From assembly GCA_038217425.1 (NCBI GenBank), contig JBBQPM010000252.1:1-8351 (forward strand): 8,351 bases of DNA. The letters are read 5' to 3'. Position 1 is the stretch's first letter, and each line of letters starts with the position of its first letter. Shown in pieces: positions 1-5,716 of this stretch. The notes below the pieces were generated by a model, which worked only from the letters and a program-made list of their open reading frames with translations, was not told where the DNA came from and did not search any database. This stretch comes from JAIEPT01 sp038217425. Lineage in GTDB: Bacteria; Planctomycetota; Planctomycetia; Gemmatales; Gemmataceae. The position numbers and the translations under genes were made by a program.

Positions 1-7
1 CACGTAC

Positions 8-27
8 CGGCCGACTCACGTCGGCCG
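8..27. repeat. GC-rich hairpin, possible dispersed palindrome
   Basis: CGGCCGAC (8-15) pairs perfectly with GTCGGCCG (20-27) around a TCAC loop. Neither strand has a T-run after the stem, so it does not look like a standard intrinsic terminator, although it lies about 105 bases downstream of the minus-strand DUF1559 gene. Palindromes of this GGCCGAC...GTCGGCC form are ones I recall as common between genes of planctomycetes, but that is memory and not a search. The rest of 1-132 shows no gene that I can support. Confidence 0.5.
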
Positions 28-132
28 CTCGCCTAATTCGGAGTGCAGGGCGTCGAGTCATTTCGGCGGCTTCCGCTCCCTCGCTCAGGACGTCGGCGGC
101 GAGAGGATCGCGTTGATCTCGAGGAGCTTCAC

Positions 133-1113
133 TTACCAGTCGTAGGAGATGACTTCGCCGTCGTCGCGGCAGGCCATTCGGCCGAGGTTGAGGTTGTCGA
201 TTTCGACGCGGATGAATTTGACGGAGAGGTCGCCGAAGACGAAGGGGACGACGCCGGGGTGCCAGCTGCCGAACTGGTAATCGAGTTTTTCGTGGACGTC
301 GCGTGCCAGTGGGGTGGCTTTGTGGATGCCGTCGCCGCCGGCGATGCGGGCGGCGTTGAGATTGCCCGGATCGCCGTTGTAGATGGAACCGTCGCCCAGG
401 TAGTCGCTGCCTTCGCGGACTTTGCCGAGCTTGCCCAGGAGGATGTGTTTTTCGCCGAGCAAGATGGTATTGGCGGGCCCGTCCTCGAGCATCTCGAGTT
501 TGGTGCGTGAGGACCATCGGCTAATTTCATTGTTCGTATTGGTGAAATCAGCGAGGATGATGGGGCCTCGGGCCTTCGGACCGTTGAAGCCAGTGGGATT
601 GGTCGTCGCTTCGTAGGCTTCGCCGTTGTTGCCTTGATTGGCCGCGTAGTCCCCCAGGGCGCCCGGATAAGGGTTTCCTGTAGGCCAGCCGGATTGTGGC
701 ACGTCCCCCTCGGAGGTGTTGACGCTGAGCGGGTTGTCGCCCGAGCGCCGGCGCGACGGGCAATACATGAGGGGTTGCTGCATCTGCCGCAACTCCGGAT
801 CCTGGACGTAGTAGCGCTTGCGGAGATCCCACGATTTGCCTGCGCCCGATTGTCCCAGATAGGGAAAGAGCAGAACGGCCCAGGTGCCGCCGCCGTCCCA
901 GTCGATGCGTGCGGCGGGGAGCCGACCGTCTTCCTTGTTCGCATAGGTGATGATCGCCTGACCGATGTTGCGCAGGTTATTGGCGCACGTCATACGCTTG
1001 CCAAGTTCGAGCGCCTTGGTGACCGCCACAGCGATGATGGCGACGAGAATGCCGATGATCGCGATCACAATCAGCAACTCAATCAAGGTGAACGCGGAGC
1101 GCTTGCGCGACAT
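133..1113 (-). CDS. DUF1559 protein with prepilin-type N-terminal signal
   Basis: This 326-residue protein belongs to the DUF1559 family, which is greatly expanded in planctomycetes and carries a type IV pilin/pseudopilin-like N-terminus. The family's precise role is unknown; secretion-pseudopilin or cell-surface roles are inferred. A short basic leader (MSRKRSA) precedes AFTLIEL and a hydrophobic helix at about residues 8-32. Then come the CANNLRNIGQAIITYAN segment (43-59), the family motif CPSRRR (118-123) and a C-terminal HPGVVPFVFGDLSVKFI block starting near residue 285, the counterpart of the usual HPGG...FADGSV motif. The protein ends in a CRDDGEVIS tail. A GGGAGGTT ribosome-binding site (complement of 1116-1123) supports the ATG start. 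Oddly, the residue before the expected cleavage point is Ala7, not the usual Gly. It is transcribed divergently from the rplY cluster and appears to be a single-gene unit. Confidence 0.92.
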   Translation of the reverse strand: MSRKRSAFTLIELLIVIAIIGILVAIIAVAVTKALELGKRMTCANNLRNIGQAIITYANKEDGRLPAARIDWDGGGTWAVLLFPYLGQSGAGKSWDLRKRYYVQDPELRQMQQPLMYCPSRRRSGDNPLSVNTSEGDVPQSGWPTGNPYPGALGDYAANQGNNGEAYEATTNPTGFNGPKARGPIILADFTNTNNEISRWSSRTKLEMLEDGPANTILLGEKHILLGKLGKVREGSDYLGDGSIYNGDPGNLNAARIAGGDGIHKATPLARDVHEKLDYQFGSWHPGVVPFVFGDLSVKFIRVEIDNLNLGRMACRDDGEVISYDW

Positions 1114-1175
1114 AGAACCTCCCGCGGGAAGAATTGGAATGTGAGGCGCGAACTGAAATAGTGAGACCTTGATGA

Positions 1176-1192
1176 GTTCGTTATAAACGAAC
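1176..1192. promoter_or_regulatory. Short palindrome in the divergent region, possible operator or minus-strand -10
   Basis: GTTCGTT (1176-1182) and AACGAAC (1186-1192) form a 7-bp inverted repeat around ATA. It lies about 63 bases upstream of the DUF1559 start and 170 bases upstream of rplY. Read on the minus strand it contains TATAAC, a fair -10 element, but only a weak TTTTCT stands at the -35 distance. It could be part of the DUF1559 promoter, an operator, or chance in an AT-richer stretch. Confidence 0.25.
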
Positions 1193-1252
1193 CGTTAAGG
1201 AAAGAAAAGTACGAATCTGCACATTCCACGTAACATTTTTTGACCGATCCTC

Positions 1253-1281
1253 TTGCTGCCCCGCGTTTCCGCCCCTACACT
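1253..1281 (+). promoter_or_regulatory. Candidate promoter of the rplY-pth-rpsF-ssb-rplI cluster
   Basis: TTGCTG (1253-1258) and TACACT (1276-1281) are separated by 17 bases and fit a sigma-70-type promoter moderately well: three of six positions match in the -35 and four of six in the -10. Transcription would start near 1288 and leave a leader of about 75 bases before the L25 start codon. A better -35 hexamer, TTGACC at 1240-1245, has no -10 partner at a suitable distance. Confidence 0.4.
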
Positions 1282-1308
1282 AGCAGCCTGAACCCCGGAA
1301 TTTCTTGA

Positions 1309-1345
1309 GGAACACTTGCCGCTCGGCGTGTTCCCTTTTCTTTTT
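1309..1345 (+). terminator. Terminator-like hairpin in the rplY leader, candidate attenuator
   Basis: GGAACAC (1309-1315) pairs with GTGTTCC (1328-1334). Inside, GCC (1318-1320) pairs with GGC (1325-1327) around a four-base loop, leaving a small TT bulge. The hairpin is followed at once by CTTTTCTTTTT (1335-1345), which gives the shape of a rho-independent terminator. No plus-strand gene ends upstream, and the structure sits between the candidate promoter and the L25 ATG 17 bases further on. It would therefore terminate in the leader (attenuation) or end a short RNA of about 58 bases. I did not find a clear competing antiterminator pairing. Confidence 0.5.
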
Positions 1346-1362
1346 GCGTTCGAGGTAGGGTC

Positions 1363-2001
1363 ATGGCGGATGCGGTTGTCTTAAACGCCCAATCACGAGA
1401 AAGCAGCGGCACGCGCGTGTCCAAGGCCCTTCGCAAAAAGGGGCGGATCCCTGCCGTCGTCTACGGGCACAAAGAAGCGACCGTGGCCCTGTCGATCTCC
1501 AATGACGAAGTCTCCAAGGCGGTCCGCCATGGAACGCGCGTCGTGGATCTCAAGTTTGAAACCAAGACTGAAAAAGCGCTCATTCGCGAAGTCCAGTTCG
1601 ATCACCTGGGCATGGAAATCCTGCACGTCGATTTTGCACGCGTGTCGGTCGACGAACGCATCCTGGTCGACGTCCGCATCGAACTGCGCGGGACCGCTCC
1701 AGGCCTGACGCAAGGCGGAGCGCTCAGTCAGCCGCTGCACAATCTGCACGTCGAGTGCCTGGCCATCGCCATTCCCGACTCGATTCGCGTCAACATTGCC
1801 GAACTGCAGCTGAACCAGGCGATCCATGTCAGCGATTTGAAGCTGCCGGAAGGCGTGGTCGTCAAGAACGAAGCCGATGCGATCGTCATTCAGTGTGTGC
1901 CGCAGGTGGTGGAGGCCGAGGAGCCGGGCCTGGCGACGGATGTGGCCGAACCCGAGATTATCGGCAAGAAGGCGGAAGCGGACGAAGAGGCGGCGGAGTA
2001 G
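1363..2001 (+). CDS. rplY: 50S ribosomal protein L25 (TL5/Ctc-type)
   Basis: A 212-residue L25 protein of the long, two-domain general stress protein Ctc/TL5 type, which binds 5S rRNA in the large ribosomal subunit. The N-terminal beta-barrel domain covers about residues 1-92, with the typical SRESSGTRVSKALRKKGRIPAVVYG segment (11-35) and VQFDHLGMEILHVDF (77-91). The C-terminal TL5 domain follows at about 97-182 and contains the LRGTAPGL and LPEGV motifs. The protein ends in an acidic Ala/Glu-rich tail, common in this family. GAGGT (1352-1356), six bases before ATG, supports the start. It is the first gene of the cluster and is preceded by the attenuator-like hairpin. Pth follows after 75 bases, a frequent pairing in bacteria. 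Confidence 0.97.
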   Translation: MADAVVLNAQSRESSGTRVSKALRKKGRIPAVVYGHKEATVALSISNDEVSKAVRHGTRVVDLKFETKTEKALIREVQFDHLGMEILHVDFARVSVDERILVDVRIELRGTAPGLTQGGALSQPLHNLHVECLAIAIPDSIRVNIAELQLNQAIHVSDLKLPEGVVVKNEADAIVIQCVPQVVEAEEPGLATDVAEPEIIGKKAEADEEAAE

Positions 2002-2076
2002 GCCCAACTCCACGGGCCCTTATGCCTGTCGATGGACTGCCGTTTAGGGCCGGCTCGTGGAATTGGGTCTCTTGCC

Positions 2077-2634
2077 ATGAAAGTCGTCGTGGGGCTGGGA
2101 AATCCGGGTCGAAAGTACGAGGGAACGCGGCACAACGTCGGCTTTCTCGTCATCGACGCCCTGGCCAAGGGGCCCGGGACGTCCGGCTTCAACGAACGCT
2201 TTGACGCCGAGATTGCCGAGAGCATGGAAGCGGGAGAAAAGACGCTGCTCGCCAAGCCGCAGACGTTCATGAACCTCAGCGGCCGATCGGTGCGGCAGAT
2301 TCTCGACTTTTACCAGATACCGGTCGAGAATCTGCTGGTGATTTGCGATGACGTCAACTTGCCGTTGGGCAAGCTTCGCTTCCGGGCGAAGGGGAGTGCC
2401 GGGGGGCATAACGGCCTCAAGGACATTCAGAATCATCTGGGGACGCAAGATTATGCCCGGCTGCGGTTGGGAGTTGACGCTCCGCCTGAGGCCGGCATGG
2501 TCGATTATGTGCTGGGGAAGTTCAAACCGGCGGAAAAGCCGGTGATCGAAGAAGCCTTGATGCAGGCGGTGCAAGGCTCGGCCCTGTGGCTTCGCGAAGG
2601 AATTGGGCCGGCGATGAATCGATTTAACGCGTAA
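2077..2634 (+). CDS. pth: Peptidyl-tRNA hydrolase
   Basis: This 185-residue enzyme hydrolyses the ester bond of peptidyl-tRNAs released early from ribosomes, recycling tRNA in the cytoplasm. The N-terminal MKVVVGLGNPG is the family signature. The residues that correspond to the known active site are present: Asn9, His19 (in TRHNVGF, the catalytic base), Met65-Asn66 (in KPQTFMNLSG), Asp91 (in CDDVNLP) and Asn112 (in GSAGGHNGL). Length is normal for the family. The reading frame stays open upstream to an ATG at 2032, but the family N-terminus begins exactly at 2077, so I chose that start. No strong ribosome-binding site is visible before it, which is compatible with translation coupled to the upstream rplY gene. 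Confidence 0.97.
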   Translation: MKVVVGLGNPGRKYEGTRHNVGFLVIDALAKGPGTSGFNERFDAEIAESMEAGEKTLLAKPQTFMNLSGRSVRQILDFYQIPVENLLVICDDVNLPLGKLRFRAKGSAGGHNGLKDIQNHLGTQDYARLRLGVDAPPEAGMVDYVLGKFKPAEKPVIEEALMQAVQGSALWLREGIGPAMNRFNA

Positions 2635-2657
2635 GTAGTGTAACCGAGAAAGACCCG

Positions 2658-3077
2658 ATGCAAGCCAACGTTTACGAATGCATGTTTATCCTGGACACCG
2701 GCAAGGTCGCGGGAGATCTCAGCGCTGCCGACAAGCAGCTGCGAACGATCTTCGAACGCAACTCCGCGGAGGTGCTCATCAGTCGCCCCTGGGACGAGCG
2801 CCGACTCGCTTATCCGATTGGCAACCACAAGAAGGCGCTCTACTACCTCACGTACTTCTCGGCCGAGGGCAAGAGTCTGGAAGGCATCGACCGCGATTGC
2901 CACCTCAACGAAATGGTGCTGCGGAAGCTGGTCATCAAGATCGATCCGAAGTTGGTCGAGACGATGCTGAACGTGGCCAAGGGCGAGCACGCCACCGCGC
3001 TGCACAATTTCCAGGACGAGCCCGCGGACGAAGCCCTGGCCGGCATCGAAGACGCGCCGCGCCGTCGCCGCGACTAA
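2658..3077 (+). CDS. rpsF: 30S ribosomal protein S6
   Basis: A 139-residue S6 protein of the small ribosomal subunit, where it normally forms a heterodimer with S18 on the platform. Conserved segments are YECMFILD (6-13) at the first beta strand and RPWDERRLAYPIGNHKKALYYLTYF (43-67), the best S6 signature. The tail beyond about residue 105 is variable and ends in an Arg-rich stretch (RRRRD). It starts 23 bases after pth and ssb follows after 30 bases, so co-transcription is likely. The ribosome-binding site is weak (GAGAAAG about 8 bases upstream). The usual partner gene rpsR is not found in the cluster. Confidence 0.96.
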   Translation: MQANVYECMFILDTGKVAGDLSAADKQLRTIFERNSAEVLISRPWDERRLAYPIGNHKKALYYLTYFSAEGKSLEGIDRDCHLNEMVLRKLVIKIDPKLVETMLNVAKGEHATALHNFQDEPADEALAGIEDAPRRRRD

Positions 3078-3107
3078 TTTTCTCCAGCTGCCCCGGAGGT
3101 TCTCGCC

Positions 3108-3656
3108 ATGGCCAACCTCAATAAAGTCATGCTCATCGGCCGACTCACGCGCGATCCGGAAGTCCGCATGTTTTCCAACGGCGGCAAGGTCGCGAAGTTT
3201 GGCTTTGCCGTCAACAATAAGCGCAAAAACCCACAGAGCGGCCAGTGGGAAGACGAGCCGGTCTTCCTCGACGTCGACGCCTTTAATCGTGGCGATACCG
3301 GCAAAACTGCCGATCTCGTGGAAACCTACCTGCGAAAAGGCCATCAGGCGTTCATCGAAGGTCATCTGAAGCTCGATCAGTGGACCACGCAGGACGGGCA
3401 AAAACGCTCCCGGCTCTTTGTCGTCGTCGATCGCATCGAATTCCTCGAGCCCAAAGGCGACGGCGTCAGCCGTGCACCCCAGGGGGGCGGTAGCTACCAG
3501 GGGGGCGGCAGCAGTTACTCGAGCGCCCCGCGCAAGCCCGCAGCGCCGCCGCCGCCGTCGTACGATGACCAATCCTACGACGGTCCCCCAGACCAGGGCG
3601 GCATGGATTCGCCCCCGCACTCGCCGCCTCGTACCGACGAAGATATCCCGTTTTAA
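3108..3656 (+). CDS. ssb: Single-stranded DNA-binding protein
   Basis: A 182-residue SSB that coats single-stranded DNA during replication, recombination and repair and acts as a tetramer. The OB-fold spans about residues 1-114: NKVMLIGRLTRDPEVR at the start, then WEDEPVFLDVDAFN and YLRKGHQAFIEGHLKLDQW. A Gly/Ser/Pro-rich flexible linker follows (about 118-173, with a run of five prolines). The acidic tip DEDIPF closes the protein and is the hook that recruits partner repair and replication proteins. GGAGGT (3095-3100) lies seven bases before the ATG, a strong ribosome-binding site. Position between rpsF and rplI is the classical arrangement. Confidence 0.97.
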   Translation: MANLNKVMLIGRLTRDPEVRMFSNGGKVAKFGFAVNNKRKNPQSGQWEDEPVFLDVDAFNRGDTGKTADLVETYLRKGHQAFIEGHLKLDQWTTQDGQKRSRLFVVVDRIEFLEPKGDGVSRAPQGGGSYQGGGSSYSSAPRKPAAPPPPSYDDQSYDGPPDQGGMDSPPHSPPRTDEDIPF

Positions 3657-3693
3657 CTCGTAAACTCACGACTCCTTAAGTAGGTTGACGGCC

Positions 3694-4215
3694 ATGGCCA
3701 CGAAACAAGTTCGGCAACGCAATCAGGTCCTCAAGGGCAAGCACGGCGGCATGCAGCTGGTGCTCACCGAGGACGTCATGCATCTGGGCAAACAAGGCGA
3801 TCTCGTCGAGGTTAAACACGGCTACGGCCGCAACTACCTCTTGCCGCAGGGCCTGGCGACGCTGCCGACTCAGCACAATATCAAGCTGCTCGGGATCTAC
3901 AAGGAACGCGTCTCCCAGGCGCGCGAGTCCAAGATCGCCGATCTCAAGGCCCTCGCCGACCAGATCGCCCGCGTGCCGCAGCTGACCATCGAAGCTGCAG
4001 CCAACGAAGAAGGCCATCTTTACGGCTCCGTCGGCGCGATCGAGATTTCCAAGGCGCTCAAGGGCAAGAACCTACGCGTCGAACCCGAGCACATCCGCCT
4101 GGACGGCGTCATCAAGGAATGCGCCCTCTACGAAATTCCGCTGAACATCGGCTACGACATCGAATGCACCGTCAAGGTCATGGTGCTGCCGACCAAGACC
4201 GGCGACAAGAAGTAA
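3694..4215 (+). CDS. rplI: 50S ribosomal protein L9 with basic N-terminal extension
   Basis: A 173-residue L9 protein of the large ribosomal subunit. The canonical N-terminal domain starts at MQLVLTEDVMHLGKQGDLVEVK (residue 20) and runs through YGRNYLLPQGLA (44-55). A long connecting helix (about 60-95) and a C-terminal domain (LYGSVGAIEIS to the end) follow. About 19 residues, rich in Lys/Arg/Gln (MATKQVRQRNQVLKGKHGG), precede the usual L9 start. AAGTAGGT (3678-3685) eight bases before the ATG at 3694 supports the extended form; the alternative ATG at 3751 has only a weaker AAGGGC site. A TTG at 3685 is also in frame but overlaps the ribosome-binding site. It is the last gene of the cluster and ends before a strong hairpin. 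Confidence 0.95.
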   Translation: MATKQVRQRNQVLKGKHGGMQLVLTEDVMHLGKQGDLVEVKHGYGRNYLLPQGLATLPTQHNIKLLGIYKERVSQARESKIADLKALADQIARVPQLTIEAAANEEGHLYGSVGAIEISKALKGKNLRVEPEHIRLDGVIKECALYEIPLNIGYDIECTVKVMVLPTKTGDKK

Positions 4216-4231
4216 TCGACTCGCAACTCTC

Positions 4232-4259
4232 GAGCCGGAAGCGCGTGCGCTTCCGGCTC
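4232..4259. terminator. 13-bp palindrome between convergent rplI and DUF4058 genes
   Basis: GAGCCGGAAGCGC (4232-4244) and GCGCTTCCGGCTC (4247-4259) are perfect inverted repeats separated by two bases, so the real stem is about 11-12 bp with a small loop. It begins 16 bases after the L9 stop and overlaps the stop codon of the convergent DUF4058 gene (4258-4260). On the plus strand a modest T-rich stretch (ATTTCGTTGTGTT) follows; on the minus strand no T-run follows. A shared terminator for the rplY-rplI cluster, perhaps acting in both directions, is the simplest reading. Confidence 0.65.
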
Positions 4260-5058
4260 ATTTCGTTGTGTTCTTCAATATCTCCGCAACGAAGGCCGCA
4301 TCCTCTTTGTGGACCAGCGCCGGTTCCAGCGGTTTGGCGTAGTTCAGCGTCTGGAAATATCGGCCATTCCGGTAGGCCTGATCGAGAATCGCTTGCAGAT
4401 CCAGGCGGATGTCCGCATCCGTGGCGCGCAGCGGAATGCGAATTCGCGGCAATCGCTTCGGGAGCGGGATCGGGTAGATCTCGTGGTGCCAGTTCGCGGC
4501 GCGTCGGACGCAGACCTGATACAGCGACTGCACATGGGGAGGCTGTTTACTTACGGGGAAACTCGACACCCGTTCTCCCTGCCGGATCAGGTCGATCTCC
4601 ACCAGGTTGACGTTGCCGCGAATCATCTCTTTTTGCTTCGTGCGGTACAATTCTTTGCCTGGCCCCAGTATCTTGTTACTCGGGCTGAGGATTTCGATAA
4701 CCGTGACGACGCGATTCCCGGAACTTGCATCGATGATTTCGAGATAAGTTTCCATGACCTGATCTTCCAGGGGGTCGAAAATGTACGGCTCGTCCAAAAC
4801 CGCGGATTCGGAATCGGCCGACAAAGCGTTCCCCGAACTCTGACCGGGCGGCTGAAAAACGATCAACGGCACGTCAGGATAGGAGTTTCGCCCGATCCCT
4901 TCGTCCGTTTCGATAAAGACCCGCTCTTCGACGCGCGCGAACAGCGAACTGGGAAGTTCCGCCTGTAAGGCGTCACGGGTATAGATGACGCAGCTCGCAT
5001 GGACGTCGCGCCAGTGGGCCTCGAGAAACGGGTCCATGCCGGGGAACGGGCTCTTCAT
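4258..5058 (-). CDS. DUF4058 family protein
   Basis: This 266-residue protein belongs to DUF4058, a family of unknown function that I know mainly from planctomycetes and cyanobacteria. The N-terminus MKSPFPGMDPFLEAHWRDVH is the family signature. The middle has YLEIID (105-110), VVTVIEILSPSNK (117-129) and NLVEIDLIRQGER (151-163); the end shows PLPKRLPRIRIPLR (198-211) and an RLDLQAILDQAYRNGRY stretch. The IEILSPSNK pattern and the downstream Lys (141, 143) and VEIDL recall PD-(D/E)XK-like folds such as Uma2, but this is only a visual analogy. No signal peptide or membrane segment is seen. GAGG about eight bases upstream supports the ATG. It lies 48 bases after the VOC gene on the same strand and may be co-transcribed with it. 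Confidence 0.9.
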   Translation of the reverse strand: MKSPFPGMDPFLEAHWRDVHASCVIYTRDALQAELPSSLFARVEERVFIETDEGIGRNSYPDVPLIVFQPPGQSSGNALSADSESAVLDEPYIFDPLEDQVMETYLEIIDASSGNRVVTVIEILSPSNKILGPGKELYRTKQKEMIRGNVNLVEIDLIRQGERVSSFPVSKQPPHVQSLYQVCVRRAANWHHEIYPIPLPKRLPRIRIPLRATDADIRLDLQAILDQAYRNGRYFQTLNYAKPLEPALVHKEDAAFVAEILKNTTK

Positions 5059-5106
5059 GATTTAGGCCTCGTTATAAAGTATTGTGGCCTACGACACCCA
5101 CGGGGC

Positions 5107-5562
5107 TCATGATGGCATGGCCGCGGCTCGTTTCTCGATCTCCTCCGGCGACAGGTCTTCCTTGTGCGTCGATAGCGTCCACTGGTGCCCGAACGGGTCT
5201 TCGAACGTGCCGGAGCGGTCGCCGTAAAATTGGTCCTGCAGCGGCTTGATGACTTTGCCCCCCGCGGCGATGGCCTGAGCGAACTGGGCGTCGACGTCCT
5301 CGACGTAGACCATCAGCCCCACCGGCGAGCCTCCCAGTTTCTTGGGCGAGACGTTGATGTTCGGAAACTCGCTGGCGAGCATGATAGTGGAATCTCCTAC
5401 GCGAAACTCCGCGTGCCCGATCTTCCCTTCGGGCGCCGGGATGCGCATGAACTCGACCGCTCCGAGGGCCTGCTGGTAGAACTCGAGCGCGGCCGCGCCG
5501 TCGTGGACGGTCAGGTACGGCGTCACGGAATGATATCCATCGGGAATCGGCTTGACGGCCAT
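5107..5562 (-). CDS. VOC superfamily protein, PhnB/glyoxalase-like
   Basis: A 151-residue protein of the vicinal oxygen chelate fold, of the PhnB-like group (often annotated glyoxalase/bleomycin resistance). Its substrate cannot be told from sequence. Two beta-alpha-beta-beta-beta modules are visible: HSVTPYLTVHDGAAALEFYQQALGA (11-35) with KIGHAEFRVGDSTIMLASE (47-65), then PVGLMVYVEDVDAQFAQAIAAGG (80-102) with FYGDRSGTFEDPFGHQWTLSTH (112-133). His50, Glu65, Asp122 and His126 are plausible ligand positions. Some PhnB-like members bind no catalytic metal, so activity is uncertain. The frame is open up to 5784, overlapping ilvB, but the family N-terminus, a GAAGGAAA ribosome-binding site before the ATG at 5562, and a promoter at about 5602-5630 fix the shorter start. 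Confidence 0.9.
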   Translation of the reverse strand: MAVKPIPDGYHSVTPYLTVHDGAAALEFYQQALGAVEFMRIPAPEGKIGHAEFRVGDSTIMLASEFPNINVSPKKLGGSPVGLMVYVEDVDAQFAQAIAAGGKVIKPLQDQFYGDRSGTFEDPFGHQWTLSTHKEDLSPEEIEKRAAAMPS

Positions 5563-5601
5563 GGCGGTTTCCTTCGTGTCCGGGAGTGAGGTTTCGGCGC
5601 T

Positions 5602-5630
5602 ATTGTCGGCGCGGTCCGCTATATTGTCAA
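5602..5630 (-). promoter_or_regulatory. Candidate promoter of the VOC-DUF4058 pair
   Basis: On the minus strand a perfect TTGACA (complement of 5625-5630) is followed after 17 bases by GACAAT (complement of 5602-5607), which matches four of six -10 positions. Transcription would start near 5595 and give a leader of about 33 bases holding the GAAGGAAA ribosome-binding site. It lies in the 154-base divergent gap with ilvB. Confidence 0.5.
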
Positions 5631-5669
5631 TGCCGCGCGCGAACCCGACGTCGTCGCGGGCCGTCGGAT

Positions 5670-5678
5670 TGCTATGAT
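5670..5678 (+). promoter_or_regulatory. Candidate extended -10 promoter of ilvB
   Basis: TGCTATGAT is an extended -10 element (TGn plus TATGAT, five of six to consensus) and lies 38 bases upstream of the ilvB ATG. No good -35 is seen 17 bases upstream, which extended -10 promoters can do without. The start of transcription would fall near 5685, leaving a short leader of about 30 bases. No leader-peptide or T-box attenuator fits in that space. Confidence 0.45.
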
Positions 5679-5716
5679 AAAGGATTCCTCGTTTCGTACT
5701 TCCAAAGGTGAGCGTC

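Noticed and set aside
129..944. A 271-residue frame on the minus strand, overlapping the DUF1559 gene in another frame
   Set aside because: It is dominated by Ser, Thr, Ala and Pro, typical of an out-of-frame translation, while the overlapping frame has full DUF1559 motifs and a ribosome-binding site.
1191..1201. ACCGTTAAGGA is shared with 7495-7505
   Set aside because: In 8 kb several 11-base matches are expected by chance; there is no longer alignment around it.
2505..3620. A 371-residue minus-strand open frame opposite pth, rpsF and ssb
   Set aside because: The plus strand encodes three clearly conserved proteins here, and the antisense frame shows no recognisable domain. Long antisense frames are expected in GC-rich coding DNA.
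5063..5091. TAGGCC/GGCCTA inverted repeat between the VOC and DUF4058 genes, considered as an operator or terminator
   Set aside because: The stem is only six bases with a 17-base loop and no T-run; it is too weak to call.
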